This document shows, piece by piece, positions 42,043 through 51,824 of a stretch of DNA of 64,000 bases (position 1 is the stretch's first letter; every line of letters starts with the position of its first letter). Under the pieces are notes generated by a model, which was not told the origin of the DNA, searched no databases, and saw only the letters and a list, made by a program, of their open reading frames with translations. The DNA is from Lachnospiraceae bacterium (GTDB lineage Bacteria; Bacillota; Clostridia; Oscillospirales; CAG-272): the NCBI GenBank assembly GCA_024404495.1, contig JAKSPT010000001.1:62001-126000 (forward strand), in the 5' to 3' direction. Position numbers and translations under genes: made by a program.

Positions 42043-44925
42043 ATGAAAATCAAACGAATGATGTCCCGGCTTCTCTGCGGTCTTTTCTGCGCCGCGATGG
42101 TCGCGCCGACGCTCCCCCCGATGCCGGCAGCCGCCGCGGGAGATTCGTGGAAGCTCGTCGGGAACTGGTCTTTTTCCGTGAAACAGGGCAGTCCGTTCGC
42201 GCAGAGCAAAACCTTCTCGGTCAGTCTCCCGGAAGGACTTGACAAAACCGAATTCCGGCTTCATCTTTCGGTCAGCGTCACGGCTGCCGCCGCCGAAATG
42301 CTGAACGCGGACGGGCAGGTCGAGCTGGACAACGAAACGAAATGCGACACCTCCGAGATCACGTGGTCCGTCCGGGGAATGTGGAAGGAAGGAGACAACG
42401 ACATCCTCCTGCCGTTTGCATCCGGCTCCAACGGACGCTCGGTCAAATACGACGGTCCCGACTTCTCGGTGGAGAAGCCGATCCGTTTCTTCCGTATTTA
42501 CAGCAATCAGAAGGCGTCGGAGGCGGCAAAGATCACCTTCACCTCCATCGCGATAGAGCTGACCGACGGCGGGATCGCGTTCGGCAGCGACGGCAGAGAC
42601 ACCTATCTTTCGACCTCGAAGCCGATCACGAAAACGCCTGATACCGTTGAAGCGACGGTCACCCTCTCCCCCGACGGGGACGGGCTGCCCGTCTGCGGCA
42701 TGTCGTCCGCCGACAGGCTCACGTCGGTCTACTATTCCAACGGCGTTGCCTATCGGACGAACGAGACCGACGACGGCCCCGGGAAGGGCGCGTCCTACGC
42801 CGAGATCACGGTCGCCGCGGGGAACAAGTTCGGCTTCGACGTGACCGGAAAAACGATCCCGATCCCTGCGTCCGTCACCTCGGCGGACGACCTCACCCTT
42901 TCGTTCTGGCTCCTTATGGAGGAGGGCTCGGACACCTTTACGACCGGTCAGCTTGAGCTGACGAGCTCGGGCACCTGCGATAAAAACGAGATCAACTGGG
43001 ATCCGAAGAGCTTCGGGCTGAAGGCGGGCTGGAATCATATCGTCCTTCCGCTCGGGAAGGCGACGGTACTGCATCAGGATCAGCCGCTGAACGTCCGCAG
43101 CATCAATTATCTTCGCTGGCACACGACGACGATCGCCTCCGGAAAGAGCGCGAAGGTCGGCGTCGCCAATATCCGTCTGATCGCCTCCCCGGCGGCGGAA
43201 GAAGACGCGCGCTCGGTGATCCTTGAGGGCGAGGGCATCTCGCTGTCGGTCAACGAAAAGGGGCAGCCCTCCTTCGTGTGGGGCGACCGCACCGTCGCGG
43301 CGGATACCGATCTCCGTACCGGAAAACCGATCCGCCTCGCCCTCGTCCGCGAGAAAGCGGCAGGGGTCCTTTCCCTGTTTGCCGACGGGAAAAAGATCGC
43401 AGAAGAAAAGGCAGGCGGCACGGAGGCTCCGGTCCCCGGCGTGATGACGGTGGGCGCCGACCGGAACGGTAAACACAACTTCATCGGCACCGTTGCGGAC
43501 CTTCGTCTGTGGGAGACCGCGCGCACGGCAAAGGAAATGGAAGCCTCCGCGGGCAGATTCTCGCTTGACGGCACCGAAAAGGGGCTGATCGCCGCGTGGA
43601 GCCTGAAAGGAAACGTCACGAATATTCTCGATATCCTTCCCGACCTGAAGGGGGAGAATCCAATCGTTTTCTGCGGCTCCAAACGGAACGAATGGTTCGA
43701 TTACGAGATCCCGGAGGAGATCGGAAGCGATTATCACACCCTCGTCTGGATCCCCGACCCGCAGAATATCACGACCGCGAGCGGGCAGCAGAAGTGGGAG
43801 GACGATACCGACTGGATCGCCGCCAATCTTGAAAAGGAACACGTCTTCCACGTGATCTCGGCGGGTGACAATACGTGGGGCAACGACGAACCGACGTGGA
43901 AAAAGGTGCAGAACGGTTACGCCAAGTTCTGGAACGACGTTTCCTGGAGCAGCCTCGTCGGCAATCACGACTTCGACTGGAACGTAAAATGCCGCGATAC
44001 CCGGTTCTATAATCAGTATCTCGGTCTGGAACAGATCGAAAACACCGCCGCGTACACGACCTTCGGCGGGTGGTACGAGGAGGACGACGCCCCGTACGTG
44101 ACCCATCCCGCCGGCGTTGAGAATTCCTATTACTTCTTCACGATCGGCAGCGCAAAATGGATGCTTTTGCAGCTCGAATACCATACCCGTCCGTCGGTGA
44201 TGGAATGGGCGAACGGAATCCTTGACAAATACTCCGACCGTCACGTCATTCTTGCCACGCACGGTCTGATCGGAAACAACAACGGCGATTATATCAGTTG
44301 GGTCCAGAACTATATGGAAGACGAGAAGGCGGCGGGGGATTTCACGGAGAATATGAAATCCCTGTACACGAACGTCGTGAAAAAGCACGGAAACGTCTGC
44401 CTCGTTCTCTCCGGCCACACGAACAACCCGAACGGCTACGCCGTGATGGCGCACAACGAAAAGCGCCCGGACGGTTCGGTCGTGTATCAGCTGATGATCA
44501 ACGCGCAGTATATGGACGCCAGCGACAAGGGCGAATTCACCTACTACGATAATCAGGCGGTCGGCATGCTTGCGCTGCTCCGTTTCTCCTCCGACGGCTC
44601 GAAGGTCGCGGTCAACTACTTCTGTCCCTCCGACGGCAAGAGCTACGAGCCGATCCCGGACGGAGGCGAGCCTTCCGCCTCCCGCGGCAGCGACGTGAAT
44701 CTGATGAGCAACTTCGTTCTTGATTTCGGCTTCGGCAAAAAGGAAGAGCCCCTTCCCGAAACTGCTCCCGGGACCGTTCCCGAAACCTCCGGGCAGACCG
44801 AAAAGGAAGAGGAAAAGGAACCGAAGCCCTTCCCCGTGCTTCCCACCGTGATCGGCGGCGCGGCGGTTCTTGCCGCCGGAGCCGCGGCGGTCCTCTTGGC
44901 AGGAAAAAAGAAACGCAGAAGCTGA
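42043..44925 (+). CDS. Surface-anchored multidomain metallophosphoesterase
   Basis: A 960-residue exported protein. A signal peptide ends near 'MPAAAA' (about residue 29). Two beta-sandwich-like modules follow (about 30-180 and 250-390), the second containing 'GQLELTSSGTCDKNEINW' and 'LKAGWNHIVLPL'. Next is a LamG-like domain (about 390-530; 'LSLFADGKKIAEEK', 'FIGTVADLRLWETAR'). A calcineurin-like phosphoesterase occupies about 565-880 with 'SAGDNTW', 'GNHDFDW', 'ATHGLIGNN' and 'LSGHTNN' as metal-binding blocks. The C-terminus is a Glu/Pro/Thr linker, one membrane segment and KKKRRS, so it is membrane anchored facing outward. Start ATG 42043 follows GGAGG. Substrate unknown. Confidence 0.85.
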   Translation: MKIKRMMSRLLCGLFCAAMVAPTLPPMPAAAAGDSWKLVGNWSFSVKQGSPFAQSKTFSVSLPEGLDKTEFRLHLSVSVTAAAAEMLNADGQVELDNETKCDTSEITWSVRGMWKEGDNDILLPFASGSNGRSVKYDGPDFSVEKPIRFFRIYSNQKASEAAKITFTSIAIELTDGGIAFGSDGRDTYLSTSKPITKTPDTVEATVTLSPDGDGLPVCGMSSADRLTSVYYSNGVAYRTNETDDGPGKGASYAEITVAAGNKFGFDVTGKTIPIPASVTSADDLTLSFWLLMEEGSDTFTTGQLELTSSGTCDKNEINWDPKSFGLKAGWNHIVLPLGKATVLHQDQPLNVRSINYLRWHTTTIASGKSAKVGVANIRLIASPAAEEDARSVILEGEGISLSVNEKGQPSFVWGDRTVAADTDLRTGKPIRLALVREKAAGVLSLFADGKKIAEEKAGGTEAPVPGVMTVGADRNGKHNFIGTVADLRLWETARTAKEMEASAGRFSLDGTEKGLIAAWSLKGNVTNILDILPDLKGENPIVFCGSKRNEWFDYEIPEEIGSDYHTLVWIPDPQNITTASGQQKWEDDTDWIAANLEKEHVFHVISAGDNTWGNDEPTWKKVQNGYAKFWNDVSWSSLVGNHDFDWNVKCRDTRFYNQYLGLEQIENTAAYTTFGGWYEEDDAPYVTHPAGVENSYYFFTIGSAKWMLLQLEYHTRPSVMEWANGILDKYSDRHVILATHGLIGNNNGDYISWVQNYMEDEKAAGDFTENMKSLYTNVVKKHGNVCLVLSGHTNNPNGYAVMAHNEKRPDGSVVYQLMINAQYMDASDKGEFTYYDNQAVGMLALLRFSSDGSKVAVNYFCPSDGKSYEPIPDGGEPSASRGSDVNLMSNFVLDFGFGKKEEPLPETAPGTVPETSGQTEKEEEKEPKPFPVLPTVIGGAAVLAAGAAAVLLAGKKKRRS

Positions 44926-44966
44926 CGCTGCCGACGACGACGCCTGCCGCTTCTGCAAATACCGCC

Positions 44967-45018
44967 GGAAAAAGATGCGGGCAAAGAAAAAAGGAGAGAG
45001 GACGCTCGGTCTTCTCTC
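44967..45018. repeat. Direct repeat with hairpin, copy 2
   Basis: Matches 41798-41850: GGAAAAAGATGCGGG, then GGAGAGAGGAC/GTCTTCTCTCC. In this copy the stem is longer and is a working terminator. Confidence 0.8.
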
Positions 45019-45025
45019 CTTTTTG
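44986..45025. terminator. Bidirectional terminator
   Basis: AAAAAGGAGAGAGGAC, loop GCTCG, GTCTTCTCTCCTTTTT. It lies between the convergent metallophosphoesterase and glycosidase-like lipoprotein genes. Confidence 0.9.
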
Positions 45026-45095
45026 ATTCCTTTGGTTCGCGGAAGGGTGGGCTTTTTCGATATTTGCCCGATGCGGAAGCCTTTTCGCTTTCTTA

Positions 45096-48000
45096 TCAGA
45101 ACGCGCAGCCGAACATCACGTCGCCGATCGCGAAGCGGAGCGCGCCGGGCTCGGAGGTGACGTCGAAGGTGACGCTTCCGCTGCCGAGATACGGGATCTC
45201 CTCGCTTATCGTCGCGTAAACGGTCTTGCCGTCGGCGGAAACGATCGAAACGAGGTCCTTATCCCAGTCGGCGTGACCGGTGTTCGTGAAGGTGACGGTC
45301 ACCTTTTTGCCGTCAGCCGAGGTCTCGACCGACTTGATCTGACCGTTGATATAGCGGAACGGATACTGCCCTTCCGCCTTCGTGCCGCCGACCGCCTGAT
45401 CGAGAACGGTCGAAGCGCAGAAGCGTTCGCATTCGGCATCCTGCCGTTTGTTGATCAGACCGATCTGCTTGCCCTGATCGAAGGCGTCAACGACTTTGTC
45501 TTTGACCGATTCAAACATACCCTTGACCATCGTCGGGAAGTCGTCGCGCTCGAGCTCAAGGAGCACGTCCGCGGTCTTCCGCTCGCCCTGTCCGATGAAC
45601 TTGGGCGCGTACTCGCGGAGAAGAAGGGTGGTGGGACGGTCGGAGCCGTCGGGGTTGACGATACCGAAGTCGGAATTTTCGTTGATGCGGTAGCCGCCGG
45701 CGAAGAACCAGCAGTAGATACCGGAGGTATAGGATTGATACGCATATTTCAGGAAGTAATCGTAGAAGAGCTCCTGATTGGCGAGCGAAACGGAATGATT
45801 GCCGAAGTTGCTTCCGTTCCAGACGTGGCGTCCGAATTCCTTCCAGACGAGCGGCTTATCCGGGTTGGTATAGCGGGCGTAGGCGTTGCAGAAGTAGATC
45901 TGAATGGCGCTCTCGTCGGTGGAGGTGACCGCGTAGCCCTCGGGGGACATAAAGTCCATTTCGGAGGCAAGGCTCTGGAAGTCGTAGGTGTACGCGGAGG
46001 GCGTGACCGAGGCGCAGCCCGCGATATTCATACGGAAGGAGAAGAGGTGGTTCGGGTCGAGAGAACGCATATACGCCATCTTCGGCTCGAAGATCTTTGC
46101 GACCTGATCGTCGACGAAACGGCGGTACGCGGCGACCATTGCGTGGTTGGAATCGTCGGAATCGAGCATCGCGTCGGTGACCTGAATAACGCTGCCGGCG
46201 CCGTCACGCGGCAGCTTTGCGCCGAAGAGCGCTTCGGCGTGCTCGATCGAGCCGTACTGCTGTTTCAGCCAGTCACGCCAGTCGCCGTCCCAAGCCGCGC
46301 GGATCGAGCCTTCCGTGTTCTGACCGAGGGTCAGCTCCCAGCCGATATCGTACGCAATGATATTGTCGATCTCAGGGAAGTGGAGCTTCATGATGAGGTC
46401 TTCCACATCCTTCTCGTCGAAGCCTTTCATCGGGTAAGCGTCGGGACGGATCGCGACGTCGCAGTAAAGTCCGACCTCGCGGCACTGTTCGACAAGGTTG
46501 AGCATATTGTTGCTCTCGCGGACCGACTGGACGTAGGTGAAGATCGAAACGGCGTTGAAGCCGATCTCCTTGATGCGGAGCAGGTCGTTGTGAATGACCT
46601 CGGGGTCGTACGCCGGATCGCTGACGTAATACTCGAAGTTGTCCTTGACCTGTTCGGCAACGCCGGAGGAGGGCATATAGTTGACGCCGAAGAAATTGAC
46701 GATCTTGCCGTCAAGCTTGAAATATCCGTCCTCAACGGTGACGTATCTGCGGTCCTTTTCGGGCTCGGGTTCCCAGAAGTTGACCTTGTGAACGATCTTA
46801 TCGATGACCTGTCCGTCCACGGTCAGCTCGGTGACAGCCTTTGCGGGGCGTCCGCCCGAAACGTCGTAGGTGGAGGAAACGGTTTGAATGCGGTTCTTGA
46901 GCGTTTTGAGCTTATCGCCGGAGGCAGAGGTCTTCGCGAGCTCCTTGCCGCTTTCGTCGTAAAGGGTGACGGTCACGGTCGAATCGATGCCGTATCTCGT
47001 GATATCGATGCAGGAGCCGCCGTAGGTGACGTCCTTGGTCTCGGAAGCGATATAGGTATGCTCGGTCATGCCGCCCTCAACGAGGAAGACGGGATTGAGG
47101 AGCGCTTTTGCGGTCTCGGCGACGGCGGAAAGCCCCGCCGCGTTATAGAAGTCGTCCGAAACGGCGCTGAACGAGCCGATGACGGAGCCTTCGTGATCGC
47201 CGTTTTTCGAGGTGATGCCCGAAAAGACGTTGATCCACGCGGCGTAACCGGAATGGAGACCCTTTTCGTCCTTGATCTCGATCAGCGGGATGAAGCGGGC
47301 GACGCGCCCGTCGTTATAGCCCTTGCCCTGTCTGCCCGGGCTGCACGAAATGATCTCCTTGGGGACGGTAAGCTCCTTCGCCGCGAGGAAGGTCTGGTTC
47401 TCCTCCCCGTAAACGGTCAGCTTCGCGGCGTTGGTCACCGGGTACATCTCGTATTCGGGGGAGAGACCGTCGATATTCGGCAGCGCGTCGAGCGGGAAGT
47501 CGGCGTCGAGCTTCAGGAAATTGGGGTCGGCGATATAATAGACGTGGTGTCCGAGCGGGACAGAGCGTCCGGAGAGCGCGAAGCCGATGCTGCAGGACTT
47601 CACCTCGTCAAAAACGGGCTTCTTGTTCTTCTTTTCGGCGTTGCCCGCCCAATATTTGAATTTATCGGGCGTGACCCAGCAGTATTCCCAATCGTCGGAG
47701 ACGTTGACGATGGTATACCAGCGGGTACCGTCGTTTTCGGCAATTTCAACGTAAAGGCTGTCGGTGTTGGATTCGCTGTCGCCCTTTCCCCAGAAGCCGA
47801 AGGCGTTGAGACCCTTCTTGCCGTTTTGGAAGGAGGATGCGATCAGCTCCCAGCTTTCGAGGTTCTCGATATCGACGCGAAGCTCCGCGTCGTAGCCCTC
47901 AAGACCGAAGTCGCCGACCTTGCGCTCGACCTTGTTCTGGGCGGAATTGGTTGAGCGCTTCAGACTGTTGACCGACGCTTCGGACGAAGCGTCAAAGACG

Positions 48001-48911
48001 CGAAGGATATTCTCGTCCGGAACGCTTTTCAGATATCTGCGCATATATTCGTCGCGGCTCACCCATTCATCCCCGTACGGATAGACCATTTCGGTGAACG
48101 CGGGACCGCCGAGGGTCAGCAGTCTGCCGCCCGCCTTCAGATACGCCGTCAGCGCTTCCATCGCGTTGAAGGGGAAGGAACGCGCGTCCTCGAGGATGAC
48201 GAGGTCGGCGGTGTTCAGACTGAACATTTCCTTCGCGGGCATCGAATAATCGGCGCGGGCGAGGTCGATGCCGTGGATCTTCAATGCCTCGGCGAGGGCG
48301 TCGTCGAAGGTGACCTTGTTTGAGGTCTTGACGAGCAGCGCTTTGCCCTGATATTTCCACGTCTCGCGGATATCGATCGAGGCGGGAATCTTCAGAACGG
48401 TTTTCGTCTCATATTTGTCTTCGGAGATATATCCGACGTAATCGAGAAGGAACCGGTCGAGCGCCATTTTCAGCGTAAGATCGTTCCCGGCATGAATGAC
48501 GATCTTGTTTCCGACCGTTTTGATGACGTATTCGTTCGGCTTCAGCTCGCCGATCTCAAGCGTCTCTTTGCGGTTGGTCTTGCCGAACAGGATCTCACGG
48601 ATCGAGGCGTTTTCTTCCCTGTCCTGCCAGTCGGTGGTCAGTATGGGGTCGACGCCGGTCACTGCCTTGAGTGCCTTGCGGAGCCGGACGCCCTCGGCAG
48701 TCACCACGTCATCCGTGCCGGCAATATCCGTGCGTACGATACGGTAGAGAAATTCGCCGTTTTCAAAAATCGGCATACCTGTCTCTTCTTTCGTTTCTTC
48801 TTCGGTCTGCTGCGGCGGATCGACCGGTTCCTTTTTGCAGGAGACCGCGCCGAAGCAGCAGAGCAGCGCGAGGAGAAGAAGGGGGATCGTGCGGATCAGA
48901 AGCTTTTTCAT
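45096..48911 (-). CDS. Very large lipoprotein with glycosidase-like TIM barrel
   Basis: A 1,271-residue lipoprotein (lipobox 'GAVSC', Cys near residue 25). An N-terminal domain resembles the GH20/GH67 accessory domain ('VRLRKALKAVTGVDPIL', 'LFGKTNRKE', 'VIHAGNDLTLKMALDRFLLD'). It is followed by a beta-galactosidase-trimerisation-like region ('KEMFSLNTADLVILEDARSF', 'YLKAGGRLLTLGG') and beta-rich domains. The (beta/alpha)8 catalytic domain, about 755-1150, begins 'VNFFGVNYMPSSGV'. Candidate catalytic glutamates are in 'YDIGWELTLGQ' (about 859) and 'PLVWKEFGRHVW' (about 1023), as in clan GH-A. A terminal Ig-like domain ends the protein. Probably an extracellular exo-glycosidase; the family is uncertain. 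Confidence 0.82.
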   Translation of the reverse strand: MKKLLIRTIPLLLLALLCCFGAVSCKKEPVDPPQQTEEETKEETGMPIFENGEFLYRIVRTDIAGTDDVVTAEGVRLRKALKAVTGVDPILTTDWQDREENASIREILFGKTNRKETLEIGELKPNEYVIKTVGNKIVIHAGNDLTLKMALDRFLLDYVGYISEDKYETKTVLKIPASIDIRETWKYQGKALLVKTSNKVTFDDALAEALKIHGIDLARADYSMPAKEMFSLNTADLVILEDARSFPFNAMEALTAYLKAGGRLLTLGGPAFTEMVYPYGDEWVSRDEYMRRYLKSVPDENILRVFDASSEASVNSLKRSTNSAQNKVERKVGDFGLEGYDAELRVDIENLESWELIASSFQNGKKGLNAFGFWGKGDSESNTDSLYVEIAENDGTRWYTIVNVSDDWEYCWVTPDKFKYWAGNAEKKNKKPVFDEVKSCSIGFALSGRSVPLGHHVYYIADPNFLKLDADFPLDALPNIDGLSPEYEMYPVTNAAKLTVYGEENQTFLAAKELTVPKEIISCSPGRQGKGYNDGRVARFIPLIEIKDEKGLHSGYAAWINVFSGITSKNGDHEGSVIGSFSAVSDDFYNAAGLSAVAETAKALLNPVFLVEGGMTEHTYIASETKDVTYGGSCIDITRYGIDSTVTVTLYDESGKELAKTSASGDKLKTLKNRIQTVSSTYDVSGGRPAKAVTELTVDGQVIDKIVHKVNFWEPEPEKDRRYVTVEDGYFKLDGKIVNFFGVNYMPSSGVAEQVKDNFEYYVSDPAYDPEVIHNDLLRIKEIGFNAVSIFTYVQSVRESNNMLNLVEQCREVGLYCDVAIRPDAYPMKGFDEKDVEDLIMKLHFPEIDNIIAYDIGWELTLGQNTEGSIRAAWDGDWRDWLKQQYGSIEHAEALFGAKLPRDGAGSVIQVTDAMLDSDDSNHAMVAAYRRFVDDQVAKIFEPKMAYMRSLDPNHLFSFRMNIAGCASVTPSAYTYDFQSLASEMDFMSPEGYAVTSTDESAIQIYFCNAYARYTNPDKPLVWKEFGRHVWNGSNFGNHSVSLANQELFYDYFLKYAYQSYTSGIYCWFFAGGYRINENSDFGIVNPDGSDRPTTLLLREYAPKFIGQGERKTADVLLELERDDFPTMVKGMFESVKDKVVDAFDQGKQIGLINKRQDAECERFCASTVLDQAVGGTKAEGQYPFRYINGQIKSVETSADGKKVTVTFTNTGHADWDKDLVSIVSADGKTVYATISEEIPYLGSGSVTFDVTSEPGALRFAIGDVMFGCAF

Positions 48912-48966
48912 TTAGATTACCTTTCTGCGGTTCGGCGGGGTATTCCGCCGGTTCCGCGGGAACGTT

Positions 48967-49761
48967 TCACGTTTCGTTCTTCATCACGTTCATCATATTG
49001 TTCTTTGCCCAGCGGCAGGAGTTCCCCCATTCTGCGGGATTCACGAAGGCGAGGCGGTCGCCCGCGATCAGGCGGCGGTACTTCCCTTTCGTATTGTTGA
49101 ACATCACGTGATTGCCGAGGTAGATATCGACCTTTTCTTCGGCGAGACGGTCCATCGCGTTCAGGAAATCCTCCTGAAGGGAAAGCGGCAGACCTTTGGA
49201 GGTCAGATACGCCTTCGTCATCGAGTTCACGCCCATGCCGCCGTGCAGACCGCAGCGGTAGGTCTCTTCTCCCTCGCTCACGTCGAAGAAGAAGGACATC
49301 GCGCCGGGGGTGTGACCGGGCGTGGCAAGGCAGAGGATCTTCGTATCGCCGAGCGCGATCACGTCGCCGTCGTGCAGGAGCACGTCGGGCGTGAAGGTCT
49401 CGGTGAAGGTCATCCCGAGCTCGTTCGCGAAATGGAGATCGGTTTCCCCGGTGACGTGCCGTTTGTCCGGCTCGCCGAGGAAGGTCTTCGCGCCGGTCAT
49501 TTCGATCAGCGCGCGGGTCGCGCCCATGTGGTCGATATGGCCGTGGGTATGGACGATATATTTCAGGTCCATCGGGTCGAGACCCATCAGGTGCATATTA
49601 TGGAGCATCAGATAGAGCGACTGCTGATAGCCGCTGTCGATCATGATCAGACCTTCGCCGGTGTCGATGATATGCGTGGACGCGGGTTCGGTGCCGACGA
49701 AATACAGATTGCCGAAGATACGGCAGGGGGGCATATAGCCCTTCCACGGTTCGCTGATCAT
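48967..49761 (-). CDS. MBL-fold metallo-hydrolase
   Basis: A 264-residue metallo-beta-lactamase-fold enzyme without signal peptide. The zinc signature HTHGHIDH is in 'YIVHTHGHIDHMGA' near residue 75. Further ligands are likely in 'ATPGHTPGAMSFF' and in 'LGNHVMFN', and 'STHIIDTGEGLIMIDSG' begins the fold. It overlaps the GH36 gene by ATGA and is the last gene of the catabolic operon. It may hydrolyse a lactone or ester intermediate, but this is inference from context only. Confidence 0.87.
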   Translation of the reverse strand: MISEPWKGYMPPCRIFGNLYFVGTEPASTHIIDTGEGLIMIDSGYQQSLYLMLHNMHLMGLDPMDLKYIVHTHGHIDHMGATRALIEMTGAKTFLGEPDKRHVTGETDLHFANELGMTFTETFTPDVLLHDGDVIALGDTKILCLATPGHTPGAMSFFFDVSEGEETYRCGLHGGMGVNSMTKAYLTSKGLPLSLQEDFLNAMDRLAEEKVDIYLGNHVMFNNTKGKYRRLIAGDRLAFVNPAEWGNSCRWAKNNMMNVMKNET

Positions 49762-51734
49762 TTCTTCTCCTCCTCAACGGCGGTAAAGAATACGATCGCG
49801 GAGGAGCGCGGCTCGGGAAGAACGACCTCGTATCCGGCGGCAAGTTCTTTTCCGGTCGCGGTCCCGAGGAGGTGGTCCCCGGAATCGGTCAGATTGTAGG
49901 TCTTCTCCTCATTCAGCCCGAAGAGACGGAAGGTCTGCGAGGCGGTCAGCGACTGCTCGCGGCGGAACGCCATCACCATCGCCTTTTCCCCGTCGTAGGA
50001 GACCGTTTCCCACGCCGCCCAATCGGTCTTGGCGAAGGAATGTCCGGTCAGCGGGTAGAAATCGAGGCTCATATAGGGTTCGACCTTCTTTGCTTCCTCG
50101 AGGATATCGCGGTACCAATTCCCGATCTCGTCGGAGATCGGCTTGCCGGGCGCGGCTACGCTGACGCCGCACGCCATCGAGCTGCGGACGCGGTAGGTAT
50201 CACCGTCGATGAAGGTACTGCCGGTGCAGGAACCGCAGGCGTCTGCCTGAACGGGCAGCCAGCGGGCAAGCCCCATCGTCAGACACTGAGCGCCCGTGGG
50301 ATCGAATTCGGGCGTGCAGTAGTAGTCGCTGCGGCACATGAAGGGAGGCCCGACGTGGTACATCCGGTAGTCGAGGCGTCTGCCGCCGCTCGCGCAGTTA
50401 TCGACGATGATGCCCGGATATTCGGCTTTCAGCTCTTCAAAGAAGGTATAGACGCCGTTGTAATAGCGGAGCTCGGTCAGACCCGCGCAGCCCTCCCGCG
50501 CGTCGTTTTCGTTGAAGAGGAAGGCGGGGTCAAAATTGAAGTCCATACGGAAAACGGTCAGCTTCGTGTCGCGGATGATCTTTCCGAGTCTTTCGCGCAG
50601 CCAGTCTCTCGACTCCTTCCGGTCCATACGGATCATATTGCGGAGCGGATCGTTGTTCGCGATGAAGAAGTGCTCGGGATGCTCCTTCACGGCGGCGGAA
50701 TCCTTCACCGCGCGTTCGAGCTCGAACCAGAGCCAGAAGCCGTCGCAGCCGGCTTCCCTGCCGCCGTCCGCCATCCATTTCAGGCTGTCGCCGTAAACGG
50801 CGGGATCGGGCGTCCATTCGCCGACCGATTTGAACCAGTCGCGTTCGACCTTATCGCGGAGCGAATACCACCCGGCGTCAACGCCGTAAGCGTCGGCGTG
50901 CAGACCGAATTTCTTCATATTCGCAAAGCGCGCCTCGTGACCCTCTCTGCCGACCGAGCCCCACGCGCGGAGGAAGACGCCTCCCTCAATGCCGTCGGGA
51001 ACGACGTGCTTCTTCATAAAGCGGCGGAAAACGTTGAAGCTTTCGGGGATATAGTCGTCGTACATCAGTTTATCCTTCGGCACGATCGTCCACGGCACGA
51101 GCAGCATGGTCGGAAGAGCGACCGATTCGCCCGCCGCGAGCGAGAAGGACGCGGAAGGAAACGTGAAGGTAACGGTATCACAGGTACGGAACGCCGCTTT
51201 CCAGCGTCCGCTCCAGCCGATCGCGAAGAACATCCCCTCCGAGGGGTCACGGACGTAGTTGAAATACGGCATCAGCTTGGAAGAGGATCTCGCCTCTTTC
51301 TGCTCGACAACGAGATCTTCGAGATAAAGCGCGTGTTCCCGCGGGAGGTAGTCGTCCGCCATCGCGTGGGAACCCATCGTATAAAGCACCCGCCTGACGC
51401 CGCGGGCGTAGACGCCGTATTTTTCGGAGCGCGGCATTTTCACCTTCAGATAGTCGATCCCGGAGATCACGGGGCTCTTCCCGTTCCCTTCGTTCACAAG
51501 CGTGATCGCCGTTTCCGCCCCCGACACTTCGGCGGCGCTGCCGTCATGGAAAAGCACGGCGGTAAAGACGGCTTTCAGACCGCCGTCGACCGTTACGGTG
51601 CGGGAATAAACGGTTTTTCCGTCCTGTTCCGATACGGCGATCTCACCGACCGTACCGACCTCGGAAAGCGCCTTCCCGTCGATCAGGAGAGTAAACGGAA
51701 GCGTTTCGCCGAGCAGCAATGATTTCAGATCCAT
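49758..51734 (-). CDS. GH36-type alpha-galactosidase family protein
   Basis: A 658-residue cytoplasmic protein with an N-terminal beta-supersandwich and a TIM barrel of clan GH-D. 'GVDAGWYSLRD' starts the barrel, 'LTVFRMDFNFDPAF' holds the probable nucleophile Asp (about residue 397), 'DNCASGGRRLDYRMY' is the substrate-binding loop and 'FMCRSDYYC' the probable acid/base Asp (about 468). Known members cleave alpha-galactosides or alpha-N-acetylgalactosaminides. I start at ATG 51734, which has GAAGAGGTG just upstream; the frame is open to 51764. No signal peptide, so it works on imported oligosaccharides. Confidence 0.87.
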   Translation of the reverse strand: MDLKSLLLGETLPFTLLIDGKALSEVGTVGEIAVSEQDGKTVYSRTVTVDGGLKAVFTAVLFHDGSAAEVSGAETAITLVNEGNGKSPVISGIDYLKVKMPRSEKYGVYARGVRRVLYTMGSHAMADDYLPREHALYLEDLVVEQKEARSSSKLMPYFNYVRDPSEGMFFAIGWSGRWKAAFRTCDTVTFTFPSASFSLAAGESVALPTMLLVPWTIVPKDKLMYDDYIPESFNVFRRFMKKHVVPDGIEGGVFLRAWGSVGREGHEARFANMKKFGLHADAYGVDAGWYSLRDKVERDWFKSVGEWTPDPAVYGDSLKWMADGGREAGCDGFWLWFELERAVKDSAAVKEHPEHFFIANNDPLRNMIRMDRKESRDWLRERLGKIIRDTKLTVFRMDFNFDPAFLFNENDAREGCAGLTELRYYNGVYTFFEELKAEYPGIIVDNCASGGRRLDYRMYHVGPPFMCRSDYYCTPEFDPTGAQCLTMGLARWLPVQADACGSCTGSTFIDGDTYRVRSSMACGVSVAAPGKPISDEIGNWYRDILEEAKKVEPYMSLDFYPLTGHSFAKTDWAAWETVSYDGEKAMVMAFRREQSLTASQTFRLFGLNEEKTYNLTDSGDHLLGTATGKELAAGYEVVLPEPRSSAIVFFTAVEEEKK

Positions 51735-51824
51735 ACGAACACCTCTTCGTATTCTTTCTTTCATATTTGAAATCCGCGGTTGCGTTCCGGGCGCTTCCGC
51801 GGCGCACGTCCGTGCGGTACCGTC

